From: Blastocladiella emersonii ATCC 22665
Taxonomy: Eukaryota > Blastocladiomycota > Blastocladiomycetes > Blastocladiales > Blastocladiaceae
Length of the DNA stretch: 64,000 nt
Direction of reading: 5' to 3'
NCBI GenBank assembly: GCA_025594325.1
Contig: JANHCV010000016.1
Coordinates: 248,001-312,000, forward strand
A model generated the notes under the pieces. That model was not told where the DNA came from and ran no database searches. It saw nothing but the letters and a program-made list of their open reading frames with translations. Positions 1 through 10,377 of the stretch are shown here, piece by piece. Within the stretch, counting starts at the first letter, position 1, and each line of letters begins with the position of its first letter. Both the position numbers and the translations under genes were made by a program.

Positions 1-664
1 CGGTCGGGTTGCGCGAGGCCGATGAGCCAGCGCCGGCTGCGGGCGCGGGCGTCGCGGTCGCCGCGGGAGCAGCGCGCGGCGCCGCCGAGGAAGTCGCGCG
101 AGCAGCGGCGGCCGACGAGGACGACGCGACGGCGGCGGGCGGCGGGCGCGAGACCTGGCGCACGTCGATCTGCATGTCCTCCTCAATGTACTTGACGCAC
201 GGCAGGTGGTAGAGCTCGCAGACGGGCAGGTCCTGCGGGAAGTTGACGGCGTAGGCGTTGATGAGGTTGAACTTGCGCAGCACCTTGCCGTCGAGGGTGG
301 CGAGCAGCGCGGGCAGCTGCGCCTCGACGTCGGGGAACGCGCACTTGTCGCCCTCGGCAAAGGCGATCAGGTGGTTGCGGCGCTGCGTGCGCACGCTGGC
401 CGGCGCCGCGAACACGTTGAAGGACGGCGGGCACGCCCGCGGGTCCGTCGAGTCGCGCGCCAGCAGCGCGCGCTTCGCCAGCGCAGGACCCGTCACGTCC
501 GGGTGGTCGTGCGTCGCCTTGGCCAGCAGCGCGTAGAAGGCGTCGAGGTCGCGCGCGGCGTCCGCTGGCGCGGGCGCCGTCGCGAGCAGGACCACGGCAA
601 CGGCGGCGGCAGCCACGAGGGCGACGAGCGGCGATGAGGATGCGCGTGTAGAGTGTTGCTTCAT
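1..664 (-). CDS. secreted subtilisin-like protease precursor, N-terminal part (signal peptide and I9-type propeptide); runs off the window edge
   Basis: An ATG at 664-662 opens a frame that stays open to the left edge (221 codons visible, no stop). Residues about 12-38 form a hydrophobic, alanine-rich signal peptide. Residues about 98-169 look like an inhibitor_I9/subtilase propeptide: a HLIAFAEG strand, then KVLRKFNLINAYAVNF and the hallmark end VKYIEEDMQI. In proteinase K-type enzymes this prodomain folds the protease and is cleaved after secretion. From about residue 172 the chain becomes an Ala/Ser/Pro-rich linker and the window ends, so the catalytic Asp/His/Ser region is not visible. 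It could instead be a free-standing I9-type protease inhibitor. It is divergent from the SH3 membrane protein on the other side of a 1.4-kb gap. The propeptide assignment is by motif; the protease identity is inferred. Confidence 0.72.
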   Translation of the reverse strand, partial: MKQHSTRASSSPLVALVAAAAVAVVLLATAPAPADAARDLDAFYALLAKATHDHPDVTGPALAKRALLARDSTDPRACPPSFNVFAAPASVRTQRRNHLIAFAEGDKCAFPDVEAQLPALLATLDGKVLRKFNLINAYAVNFPQDLPVCELYHLPCVKYIEEDMQIDVRQVSRPPPAAVASSSSAAAARATSSAAPRAAPAATATPAPAAGAGSSASRNPT

Positions 665-2088
665 GGTAGAGCGTGGTTTCAGATGATTCGGTGGGAAGAT
701 GGCGCGAGAGTGCGTGGGAAGAAGGTGGGCGGGCGATGGCGATGGCGAGGGGCGGGCGCGGGCCGCAGACGTCTATGGAGGTGTATCGGTATAGGTCTGG
801 CGAACGGGATCTCTATGAGACACGGGCGGGTGTCTCGGAGCGCGGTCGGGGAGGTGTCGTCGTCGGGGCAGGGTGGTGGTGGTGGTGGTTCGAGGGCAGA
901 GACACGAGGGGGACGATTTCAACAGCGCGCGCACGGCCAGCGTCCGGGCGTTGTCTCGGGAGAGCGAGGAGGGGTCTCAGCGACGACAGCTGGTGCGTGT
1001 GCGGACGGTTGGTCGCTCGCCGTCGCCTGCAGTGATGGTGGTGGGTTGCGAGTGCACCGAGTGCGCGATTCGGGGGGCGACGACGTCGACGGCGACAGCG
1101 CAGGTCCGGGAGGGCGAGTGCCGGCAGGAGCCGATGCACGAGGTCTCTATAGCGTAGCGCCGGCGTGGACGACTGAAGCGGGCTCAAGAGGCGCAGAAGC
1201 GGCGCTGAGGGAGGCGTCGAAGCCAAGTCGCCGTGGCCGCAGCCCCGACGCTCTGAAACGCAGTCGGCGCGCCAGGGACCGGACCCGCCGACTCGACTCT
1301 TTCCGCCTTCGCTCGCGCTTTGATTTCGTCCCAACGCCCGGCCGTACGACGCCATCGTTTCACGATGACCTTGGATCAGAGGACGTCGCCATCCAGATTG
1401 CTCTCGGCCGTGAGCGGGGACCACACCGTCCCCAGAGCCGCTGCAGGCGTGCCGGCGACGTGGAGCCTCGAGCGAAACCCTCGCTGCTGGCGCTCATCGA
1501 TGGCGCTGCGAGCGAGCACAGCAGCAGGGAGGGCCGACGCGAAGGCGGCGACGACCTGCATCACACACGTGAGGGGGGAAATAGCGGGCGACCAATCAAA
1601 CCGCGGCGATCCCTCAGCCACATGGCCCAAATCTCTGGTCCTTGAGCGGCGCCGCAGCTCGCCGACTTCTCGGCCTGCCCGCTTTCGTCCTCCTCGCCCA
1701 CTCTCGCACTCGTCTTCCCGCACCGACGCACACGACGAGACTTGCCGCACCGTGCTGCTGCTGCCTGGCCGACTCTCCGCGACCCTCCGACGCCCGGCCG
1801 CCGCTCCCTCCTGCCGCAACCTCCTCGTCCTCGGCTCGTGCGAGCAACAACCCCGCGAGACTTCCGACCATTGCCCTGCCCTGCAACCGCCCGTGTCCGT
1901 CGTTGACGACGTTGACGCTGCCGCCGCTGCCTCCCCGCCCGCCCGCTCTGCTGCTGGCCGGCGCCTCGCTCCTCCTCTCCTCAACCCCGCGAGCCCTCGA
2001 CGCTTGGCGCTCGCCTAGATTTCCCTAAGACCTAGATAGACGAACCCTCCTTTGCGTTCACCCTTCCGCCCTCCCTCCCTCGCCTCCC
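665..2088. promoter_or_regulatory. divergent intergenic region, no gene supported
   Basis: A 1.4-kb space between two divergently transcribed genes. Open frames occur on both strands but have repetitive Arg/Ala/Ser composition with no recognisable domain, as expected by chance at this GC. The last 400 bases before the + strand gene are very C/T-rich (from about 1660), typical of a promoter or 5' leader in this window. No TATA box was recognised. Confidence 0.5.
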
Positions 2089-4371
2089 ATGCATCTCCTC
2101 GCCCAGTCGCGCCCGCGGCGCAGCAGCAGCAGCAGCAGCAGCGGCACCGTGACGTCCGCATCGGCGGCCCTCTTCGCGCTCGTGGCGCTGCTCCTCGCCG
2201 CCGCCACCGTCATCACGCCCGCGGCCGCCCAGCTGCAGACGGGTAGAGACGGCTGCAAGGGCTACGACCTCTCGTCCAGCAAGTACTGCAGCGGTACGTT
2301 CCGCCCTTGGGCGTCGGCTCCTGCGTGTGGTCGCATGGGCTCACTCTTCTCCTACTCGTGAACCCCGATTCTAGGCTTCGCCAGCGTGCTGTACGTGCCG
2401 CCAAACCTGACCCTCGCCCTGCCCTTCGCGCTGGTGCGCAACACCAGCAACCCCACCGACGCCGAGTACCTCTCCCAGTTCAAGGTCGACAACCTGCAGT
2501 CGACCGACGACTTTGACAAGAAGGTCATGGAGAACATCATCCTGGCCAACATCGGCGACCTCAACCACCGCTGGTTCCGGTGCCCGCTGCGCAAGCGCGG
2601 CGTCAAGTGGTCCATGACCTGGTACTGCAACCTGCTGCTCAACTCGCAGCAGTTCTCGTGCCCCAAGCCCTCGGCCCCGTCGCCGCCCTCCATCTGCCGC
2701 CAGTCCACGGACGAGGCGTTCCAGTCGGCCAAGGCCAACGCCTTCGAGGACGACTGCGGCCTCAAGAACAACCCCGACGCCGAGAAGACTTTCAACCGCA
2801 ACCTCGACACGGTCTACTCGTCGTTTGCCCAGTTCCCGCGCACCAACTCGTCGGACGCGGCCACCTGCATCAACGCCGCCACCATCGAGCTGCCGCGCAA
2901 CCTGTGCGGGTTCCCGACCAAGGAGACGGCGTGCGCCAACGGCTGCGCCAACACGTGCTCCGGGTCGGGCGCACCCGGCGCCGGCACGGGCAACAACGTC
3001 GGCGAGAACACGGGCGCGGGCAACGCGACGGGCGGGACCCCCGTAGCGTCCAGCTCGTCGTCGACGCTCGCCATCGTGCTCGGCGTGCTCGGCGGCGTCG
3101 TTCTGCTCGGCGGCCTCGGCGCCGCCTTCGTCTTCTACCCGCGCTGGCGCCGCAACCAGGCCAACGCGTCGCGCAACATGTACATGCAGTGGGACGGGTC
3201 GCAGGGCGGCCAGCCCGGCATGAACGGCGGCGCCATGGGCATGAACCCGAACGGCGGCATGCACCTGAACCCGACGTCCGCGCTCGGGTACAACAACGTC
3301 GGCGGCGGCGGGATCATGCCCGGCAGCAAGCCCGGCAGCCAGCTCGCCTACGGCATGTCGCCGCGCGGCGCATCGGACATTGACGTGCCGACGGTCGGCC
3401 GCCTCGACGGCCTCTCGCTCGCTGTGACGCCCATGGCCGGGTTCGACGCCAAGCCCGGATCGCGCCCCGGCACCCCGCTCACGGCCTCGGCGCCCGGGTC
3501 GCAGGTCGTCGGGTCCGTGCCCTCCCCGCACAACGGGCCCGTGGCCGTGTCGCCGCAGCTCGTGCTTCCCGCCGTGACCCCGCTCGCGATCCCCGACTAC
3601 CTGACGTCGCCCACGGCGCCCGCCGCGACCGCCGCCCCCGGCACCGCCGCCATGCTCGCGATCCCCGCGGCGGCCGCCATCAACGCGGCCGACCAGCCGC
3701 TCCTGCGCCGCCCGCCATCGACCAAGCTGTCGACGGTGACGCCGCCGCCGCGCACGTCCTTTTACGAGAACGACGACATGGAGTCGATTGCGCCCGAGGA
3801 CTCGGCGTCCAACGTCGGCATCAACCCGCGGTACCGCCCCGGCATGCAGTTCCGCCCCGCCTCGCACGTGTTCCCCGGCGGGTCCGCCGGCGCGCCCGGG
3901 CTGCCGCCGACCGCCGCCGCCGTCGTCAAGTCGTCGCCGCTCGCGGCGACCGCCAAGGCCGATGCCGCGGCCGCCGCCGCCGCGACGGAAGAAGCGCGCG
4001 CGGCCGTGGCCAACCTGCCGCCCGTCGGGCGCGTCGTGTTCCCGGACTTCCCGGGCCTCCCCGCGCACCGCGTCTACCACACGTACCTGCCTAAGCTCGC
4101 CGACGAGCTCGCCATCGCGCCCAACGACGTGGTCCACGTCGAGCTCGTGTTCACGGACGGGTGGGCCCAGGGGTGGAAGCTCGACCCCGTCACGGGCGCC
4201 AAGCGTACCGACATGGGCGTGTTCCCCGTCGCCGCGCTCGAGCCGCAGGCGCCACCACCGTCGGCCGCCGCGAGTGCGGCTGCCGCGGGCACGTCCCCCG
4301 GCGCAGGGTCCGCGCTGCTGTCCCAGGCCCAGGGCGTCCCGCTCCCCGCGTCGCCCGCGCCTGGACACTAA
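2089..4371 (+). CDS. single-pass membrane protein with Cys-rich ectodomain and cytoplasmic C-terminal SH3 domain
   Basis: Two exons, 2089-2293 and 2375-4371 (733 aa); the donor is G|GTACGTT and the acceptor CTAG, and phases match. Residues 1-48 contain an Ser-run (from an AGC microsatellite at about 2121-2141) and a signal peptide ending near AAAQLQ. The ectodomain (about 50-295) holds many paired cysteines. Residues about 300-322 form one transmembrane helix followed by YPRWRR, which puts the rest in the cytoplasm. A long Gly/Met/Pro/Ala-rich segment leads to an SH3 domain at about 633-692: VYHTYLP, DEL, NDVVHVE, DGWAQGWKL and the GVFPVAALEP end. SH3 domains bind Pro-rich ligands, so this may be a surface receptor or sensor that recruits cytoplasmic partners, as Sho1-like proteins do. 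That role is inferred. I do not recognise the ectodomain family. Confidence 0.85.
2121..2141 (+). repeat. (AGC)7 microsatellite inside coding sequence
   Basis: Seven consecutive AGC triplets encode a serine run just before the signal-peptide core of the SH3 membrane protein. Length variation here would alter only the n-region. Confidence 0.85.
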
Positions 4372-4933
4372 GTCACAGTCTCTTCTTGTATCGCTACTCT
4401 CCTCTTTCGCTTTTTGTTCCGCTTGTCTTTTGCTCCATCCCGAACCCCGATCCGATCCCAGCGCGCACCCTCACCTCCCCTCCCTCACCACCGCGGTCGG
4501 CCGTAGAAGAGCATACTGACCTGTACCATCCCTCCCTGTCGCGTCGCTCCCGTGTACTATTGTATCATCAAAAAAGCAACCAACGCATTTTTATCAACCG
4601 TGCATGTGTCGCTGCGAGAGGATTCGAGTGCGGGAGCGCGGCCGAGGTCGGTTCGCCGTGGCATGGGCGCGAGTGAAGCTGTGGCCGCGGCCATGGCCAT
4701 CAGCCCTCCTGATGGCCATCGACGACCTTGCCAAGCGCGAAACCGTCGGCTCACTCACGCGACCTCGCCAGAAAGGAGTTGTGTGAGAGCGACCGACCGC
4801 CTTGCACGGTGGGCGAGCGAAGCCGTGGCCGCCACGGCCATGGCCATCAACTTCAAATCCTCGCCTAGCTCTCACACATGGTTCGAGCAAAACATGCGAT
4901 TTCTATTTAACCCGGGGAATCATCGACATCACC
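4372..4933. other. convergent 3' region with an imperfect direct repeat
   Basis: The space between the 3' ends of the SH3 protein (+) and the esterase (-). It contains two related 39-40-bp segments, 4664-4702 and 4810-4849, both ending in GGCCATGGCCATCA. Short frames here have no recognisable content. An A-rich run near 4560-4575 may lie close to the + strand polyadenylation site. Confidence 0.5.
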
Positions 4934-6275
4934 TCACATCACGACGGCGAGCCCGACCGCCAGCACCAGCGTAACGAGCACGGACCCGACGCCGCCGACC
5001 ACGCTCCGCGCACCTCCACTCGCCGCGTTCGCGCGGTTACTCGCCTGCGGCTTGGGCATCGCCGCAATCTCCTTGGCGCGCGCGACAACCGCCTGCTCAT
5101 CCACGCCCACATCCTTGGCGGCGATAGCCACACACCCAGCGGCAAGCGGCGACTCGCCGCCCTTAAACGTGCGCGCGAGGAGGAACGGCGCCGCGGCCTC
5201 AGCACCGAGCGCGATCTTGTGGCCGAGCGTGTGGTCGCACCGGATGAGCGTGGGCGGGACCGCGGTGACGTTCGACGCGGCGGCGACCGCGAGCGACTGC
5301 ACGTGCGCGGCCGCGTGGAACGCCTTGGTCGTGGCCGCGAACTGCGTGACCAGCACCGCGTCCGTCGGCCCGCCGACCGTCGCGAGCGTCGGGACCACGG
5401 CGCGGCCGGGGGCGAGGTACGCGTACGCGTCGGGCGCCTTTTCGGGGTTCTTGGGCTCGGCTGACGAGACGGACGCGTTCTGCATCGGCGGCGGCGCGTG
5501 CACGAGCCCGCCGCTCCACGCGACGGCCGCAGCGAGATAGTGCGGGCGGAGTAGCGCGAGGTGCGACGTGTGGATGGCGCCGGCCGAGAAGCCCGCGGCG
5601 TAGATGCGCGACGTGTCGATGCGCGGCGACTGCGCCAGGCACGCGACCAGGTCGTCGGCGAGCCACACGTCGTGCATGTTCTCGGACTGCACCAGGTACC
5701 ACTCGAAGCGTAGCGGGCCCAGGATGCTGGCCGGCGCGACGACGAGCGTGTCGCGCACCGAGGTCAGGAACGGCGTGTCCTGCAGGGCCTCGGGTTTGCT
5801 ACATGCACGCGCGCATAGAGTGAGTTTTGCGTGCGCACTCGGCGAGAACGGGCACGACGAACCTGGCAGTGGCGTGCCAGAACAACAGCACGCCGAGCTT
5901 AGCGTCGGGCTGCGACATGGCCGATGCGCCGACGAGCACGCTGCGGTCCTTGGTCGGGTCACTGGCGGGACGGTACCGCGGCGAACTCATGTTGACGTAG
6001 ACGGGCCCGCTGCCGTCCGTGGCGCCGCCGATGCGCATCATGGACCCGGACTTGGTCGCGGCCACGGCGGCCAGCAGCGCGGCGCACGACGTGGATGCAT
6101 CGGCGGGACCGGGCTGGATCAGCGGCGACGTGGGCGGCGAGGGCAGCGTCGACAGGTAGCTCGGCACGGCGAGCGCTGGGTCCTCGGACGTCGCGGCCGC
6201 GGACGCCGTCGTCGCGAGCAGGGCGGCGAGGGACAGGAGGAGTATGGTGGCCCTTGGGATATTCATGGCATGCAT
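4934..6275 (-). CDS. GPI-anchored secreted esterase, PHB depolymerase/feruloyl esterase-like alpha/beta hydrolase
   Basis: Two exons, 6275-5863 and 5798-4934 (425 aa). Splicing AG|GTTCG...TGTAG|C restores a split AGC codon and joins FWHATAS to KPEALQDTPF. The start may instead be the next ATG at 6266. The N-terminus is a signal peptide (LLLSLAALLATTASA). The nucleophile elbow is GFSAG (Ser about 209), followed by SGGLVH, as in LpqC/PHB-depolymerase-type hydrolases. The C-terminus has a small-residue stretch (ANAASGGA) followed by about 20 hydrophobic residues ending at the stop, the pattern of a GPI-attachment signal. The enzyme is therefore probably displayed on the wall or plasma membrane, hydrolysing polyester or aromatic-ester substrates. 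The substrate is unknown. It ends facing the SH3 gene and lies downstream of PTPS on the same strand. Confidence 0.82.
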
Positions 6276-6471
6276 AGCGACTGTCGAGAGAGGGTGAGTG
6301 CGGGAGCCGGGGGAGCTCAGGGTTTTGAAGGGCGCGAGCCGTGCCAGCGCGCACGTCAGCGCCTCCGCCACCCCGGCTGTGCCGAGCCGCGGCGTATGGA
6401 GCCAAGACCGATGGGACCACACACGATGGCGAACGCGACGCGATGTGAACAGAACGGATGTATTAATCTAG

Positions 6472-7137
6472 CTAGCGCACGAGCAGCTCGCCGTCGTCGG
6501 CCACGTAAGGCTCCGAGTACTCGACGATGTTCTTGTCCGTCTCCCACAGCGTGACCTTGTCGAGCCGCGGTGCGGTGACGCCGTCGCCCGTCTTGCCGAC
6601 GTACTTGGGCAGCGCGGCGGCGAGCGTGCGGTAGACGTAGACGGCGAGGTTCTCGGTGGTGCTCGGGACGCGCTCGCGCGCAAAGTACGGCACGTCGAGG
6701 TCGAGGTTGCGGTGGTCGCACTCGGCCAGCACCGTGTCGGCGAGGCACCGCTTGAGGTCGGCGATGTTGACAACCATGCCTGTCGCCGCGAGGAAAGGGG
6801 AAGAGAGGGAGAAGTGAGGAAAGGATGAGGACGACGGCTGCATCGAACTCAGCCAGCCAACTCGAACAGGGTCTTGCACCCTCATTCGCAAGCGAGGCGG
6901 GGTAGACATACCTGTCGCCGCGTCGATAGGCCCGCGCACGTCGACGCGCAGCGTGTAGTTGTGGCCGTGGAAGTTAACGTGGTTGCACTTGCCGAACACG
7001 GCCGCGTTCTCGGCGTCGCTCAGGTGCGGCGAGTGCAGACGGTGCGCCGCGCTGAACTTTTCCACCCGCGAGATCACGGCCACGGGGCGCGGTCTTGGCG
7101 AGGCGGCAGAGGCGGCGGCGGTCGAGGACATGGTCAT
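6472..7137 (-). CDS. PTS: 6-pyruvoyl-tetrahydropterin synthase
   Basis: Two exons, 7137-6912 and 6779-6472 (177 aa). The 132-nt intron is a multiple of three without stops, so an unspliced reading is also open, but splicing joins DAATG to MVVNIADLK exactly as in the family. Zinc-ligand histidines are visible in FSAAHRL and in the HVNFHGHNY block, and the catalytic Cys is in KCNHVNFHG. CDHRNLD and the STTENLA and LWET blocks are typical. The enzyme converts 7,8-dihydroneopterin triphosphate to 6-pyruvoyl-tetrahydropterin in tetrahydrobiopterin synthesis, in the cytosol or mitochondria. The protein is slightly longer than usual because of an Ala/Ser-rich N-terminal tail. A second in-frame ATG lies at 7131. 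It shares a 344-bp divergent promoter with the small gene at 7482. Confidence 0.93.
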   Translation of the reverse strand: MTMSSTAAASAASPRPRPVAVISRVEKFSAAHRLHSPHLSDAENAAVFGKCNHVNFHGHNYTLRVDVRGPIDAATGMSTPPRLRMRVQDPVRVGWLSSMQPSSSSFPHFSLSSPFLAATGMVVNIADLKRCLADTVLAECDHRNLDLDVPYFARERVPSTTENLAVYVYRTLAAALPKYVGKTGDGVTAPRLDKVTLWETDKNIVEYSEPYVADDGELLVR

Positions 7138-7481
7138 GATGTGCGGTGGATGTTGATGCGTAGCAGTTTTTGGAGCCTGTTGCAGGTGCGGGGAGAGAGA
7201 GAGCGGATCGCGAAGGACTCGTCGCTGACACACCCGCGCCACCATCGAGAACCACGCGCTGGGGATCTGCAAGGTCCGCGTGAGGGACACGTGTGGCCCG
7301 ACCGCACGCGTTCCGCCACGCGTTGCTCGTTTTCGGGAGGAAGGTTGCCGTCCGTTTCGCCGCCATGACTCGCTGCCTGCCTGCCTGCCTGCTTCGCGCT
7401 GAGTTGCCTCACCGATCACTCCAGCTGGCTCGCGCTCTCCTCCTACGCACAAACACCACGCAACAGCAACGAACCGAAACC
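7138..7481. promoter_or_regulatory. divergent promoter between PTPS and the small gene at 7482, with two ACGCGT sites
   Basis: A 344-bp space transcribed in both directions. It contains two ACGCGT hexamers about 12 bp apart near 7306 and 7318, each followed by T. There is also a short CTGCCTGCCTGC repeat near 7373-7391. No clear TATA box. Confidence 0.45.
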
Positions 7482-8061
7482 ATGTCATCAACCTCTAGTG
7501 TCCCCGCGACCGAGCTGGCCGCGGCCGCCGCCAAGTTCCGCGACCTGCGCGCGCACCCGTCGCGGTTCGGCGGGTCGCCGCTGCAGCCGCACGGCGCCAG
7601 CACCGAGCACGTCGAGTGGGACGAGCGCGTCGACTCGTACGGCGGCGAGAAGCACGCGGCCATGGAGACGCTGCTGCGCGCGCTCGGCGTCCCCGGCACC
7701 CCCGCCAAGGACGTGTTCCAGGCCATGGGCCCGCCCGACGTGGTCCTGCCGTCCGAGGACGCGGTGCGCTCGCTGCAGGCTGGTCCGCAGGCGATCCAGC
7801 AGGGTACGTGAGTGCGCTGTTGCGCGCAGCACAAGTAACTGACGCGAGCTTCTCCGCCGTGTAGCCATCGCTGCATCGGCACACGCAGGCGCGCCCGGCC
7901 CCTTCATCTCGGGCGGCGCCGAAGTCGTGGCCGCGGGCGGGCCGCAGGGCAAGTCATTCCTCGTCTACATGTGGCGCGGCGTCCACGACTACCTGTACTT
8001 CGAGACGGACGACCAGGGCGAGAAGGTGGCCGGCGCCAAGTGGCTCATGGCCGGCGAGTAG
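7482..8061 (+). CDS. small protein of unknown function
   Basis: Exon 1 is 7482-7803 with donor G|GTACGTGAG; exon 2 starts at 7865 (after TGTAG) or, in the same frame, at 7889 (after GCAG), and ends at 8061. The longer model gives 172 aa. I do not recognise a family. The N-terminal part is rich in charged and Gly/Pro residues and predicts an amphipathic segment (ETLLRALGV). The C-terminal 55 residues look like a compact beta-rich unit (KSFLVYMWRGVHDYLYFETDD then KWLMAGE). There is no signal peptide or membrane segment, so a cytosolic protein is likely. Evidence for it being real is codon usage matching neighbours, a proper intron in phase, and an A at -3 before the ATG. Confidence 0.68.
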
Positions 8062-8525
8062 TGGGGCTCTGCCCGGGTGAATTGTATCACAGTTCAGAGT
8101 ATCAATGTCTCCCGCTTCTCCCCTCGCGTTGAGTGTTCGGAGCGGCCACGGTGGCCCATGCGAGGCAAGCCTTGCCCCACTCGGTCGGTCATGGTCATGA
8201 ACGACGTCGCGACGCGAGTGCGGGATGGCGCGAGCGCGACGCAACGCGGACCGCGGCGTTCATCCGGCCGTTGTCAACAATGGTGGCCGGCGAGTGGGCG
8301 ACGCCAGCGTGGCTGAACGCCGCGGGCGCAGATGACCTGCCCCATGGAAACGGTCAGATGACGCGCGCCACGGCACGCGACCGCGCGGTGGCTCAGCGCG
8401 CCCCGACGCGTCGGTCGGCAAAAACGCGTTGTGGCTGAACGCGCCGCCGCGTTGCCCTTGCCGTTGTTGCTGGCCGTTCGTTCGCCATCGGTCGCCTTCG
8501 CCCCCGTTCCCGCACACCGCGCCGG
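8062..8525. other. intergenic region upstream of the TATA box at 8526
   Basis: No coding sequence supported. It contains ACGCGT sites near 8406 and 8425 shortly upstream of the TATA box. Short palindromic CCACGGTGG-like motifs occur near 8143. Confidence 0.45.
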
Positions 8526-8533
8526 TATAAAAG
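8526..8533 (+). promoter_or_regulatory. TATA box (TATAAAAG)
   Basis: A consensus TATA box that would place transcription start near 8555. The following leader to 8900 contains no ATG at all, consistent with a long 5' leader for the gene whose reading frame starts across the 8901-9009 intron. Confidence 0.7.
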
Positions 8534-8899
8534 TCGCCCGCCGCCCCGCCGCTCCCCTCTCCTGCTCTCCACAGTGTCTCTCGAGACCCAAACCAACGCA
8601 TCAACAACCAACCAGCCCATCGCCCTCTACTCCCTCCCCTCCATCTCTCCCCCTCCGGCTCGTGTCTTGAGCCGCTATACCTTCATCTCATCGCCACCCT
8701 CATCACCACCACCAAGGACTCGCCGCGGCCTCCACCAAGTGCGCTCCTTCTCTTCGCTGATTCCCCGCCCCGCCCCTCCTCCCTCCTCCCTCGCACCTCG
8801 TCGCCACCCGCCGCCGAGGTCTCCAGCAACACGCACACGCGCCAAGCCCGACGTCGCCGCCCAGTCTCACCTCGCGCCGCCGCCGTCGACCCACCGTCA

Positions 8900-9552
8900 A
8901 GTAACAGCACCACCACCACGCCGGCCGTGACCCTCCCCCGACCCGCTCTCGTCCTCGTGTCGCACCCGCAGTAACGCACCACCTGCTCCTCGACCCGCAC
9001 CGCCTTCAGTGTCGGCCGCCTTCTCCAAGCCCCTGCTCGACGACCCCGACGACGCGCACCCGCAGCTCATCTCCGACGTGGACGTCGGCGACTTTTTCCA
9101 GCAACAGCAGCAACAGTCCAAGACCGACATGCCCGTTCCCGCCCACACCAACGCGTCGCCCGCCCAGGTGGTCGGTGGCCGCCGGCGCAAGACGTCGCTG
9201 ACCAGTCGACGAACCGGCTCGCGGTACGGTCTCACTCGTTCGCTCTCGCTTTTCACCTTGATCATCGACTAACGAATCTTCCCGCGCGCGCACGCTCTCC
9301 AGGTCCAACTCGGCTTCGCCACCGCCCGACACGTCGGCGGCCGACGAGGCGCTGCTCGACCTCATCTCCAAGGAGGCGGGCCCGCACCACCGTGCGCCGC
9401 CGTCGCCCGACTCGTCCAAGCTCGAGTCGCGCTACCTGCACAACAAGGCCATGGACAACCACCCGGACCACCTCAACATGCGCCGCACCACCAACGCCAA
9501 GGGCCAGCTCGGCAAGATGACGCCGCTCATGCAGCCCCGCCAGGGCTTCTAA
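8900..9552 (+). CDS. small GGRRRKTS-motif protein, paralogue 1; start codon appears to be assembled by splicing
   Basis: The proposed coding parts are base 8900 (A), 9010-9223 and 9303-9552 (154 aa). There is no ATG in the leader or at the head of the open frame. Splicing CAA|GTAACA...TTCAG|TGTCGG creates AATGTCG, and its second codon TCG matches the paralogue at 10378. The second intron has an ideal GACTAACG branch site. The protein is hydrophilic and probably disordered. It has a poly-Gln run, then PVPAHTNASPAQ, VGGRRRKTS (RRKT resembles a PKA-type phosphosite), DNHPDH and a C-terminal PLMQPRQGF. No known family was recognised. An alternative donor at 8739 would also supply the A, so the first exon boundary is less certain than the rest. 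Confidence 0.72.
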
Positions 9553-10288
9553 GGTCGAGGCCGCCGTCGTCGTGTGCGCGTGGTGTCGTTGTCGCCGAGT
9601 AGTAGTACCATCCCTCTCCCCTCTCTCGCGGCCAGAACATGTGGCCGCGCGAGCGCGCATTGATTGTACATATAATTTTTCCTGGTGAAACGGTCTCTTC
9701 GTCGGCGATGAACGCGATGACGGCGGCGACGAGTGTGATGAAGGTCAGAGCAACGCTCGTGTTCGCCGCCCTCGTGTTCGCCTCTGCCGTGGCGGACAGG
9801 TGCAGCGTCTCCTCGGACTTCGATGGCCGAGCGCTGCGCCAGGCGCTGAGTTGTCGCACAGTCGATCCAGATCGAGTCCTTGCTTCCGGTGCGCAGAAAC
9901 TCAATCGAGGGCATGCCCGCGTGCGAATGAGCTCATCGGCGGCCGGAGGAACGGCTCAGTCTAGGCTCAGTCCCAGCACGCTGACACGGCCGTGACACAA
10001 ACCCGCAGCGACGCCCGTCACCAGAGCACGCTCGTGCCCGAGAATCGGTTGGGGAAGGCGGTTTCGCGGATTGAGAGGTGCGTGGGAGCGCGTCAGGATG
10101 ACGAGCTGAGCCGGGCCGGATTGAGTTTTCGCTTTGTGGTGGCGCAGCGAGTTGGACGCGTCACGACGCGTTGCGCCTCGCGGCCCGCGCCCGACCTCCG
10201 CCGGCAACGAACTCAATCACTCCTCGGACGACGGGCCGCGTCGGTTGAGTCAATCCGCTCGCTCGCTTTCGCCCTGGTCCGCCGACCG
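9553..10288. other. intergenic region between the two small paralogues
   Basis: No gene supported. A paired ACGCGT arrangement is present near 10155-10168 (GACGCGTCACGACGCGT), about 120 bp upstream of the next TATA box. Confidence 0.45.
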
Positions 10289-10296
10289 TATAAAAG
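10289..10296 (+). promoter_or_regulatory. TATA box (TATAAAAG)
   Basis: It lies 89 bp upstream of the ATG of the second small paralogue. Initiation would fall near 10320, within a CT/CA-rich leader without upstream ATG. Confidence 0.72.
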
Positions 10297-10377
10297 GGAG
10301 CCGCGTCCGGCCACCCTCGCTGCTGCTCTCCATTGAGTCTCACCATCACCACCAAGCAAGCAACCCACCAACCCACC

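Noticed and set aside
653-2028. Overlapping open frames of 128-330 codons on both strands in the 5' intergenic region
   Set aside because: Composition is Arg/Ser/Pro-rich, no domain or intron structure is visible, and the frames overlap one another on both strands.
6780-6911. Reading PTPS through its 132-nt in-frame intron as one 220-residue protein
   Set aside because: The read-through adds 44 residues that interrupt the conserved G-MVVN-DLK core; canonical GT-AG ends are present.
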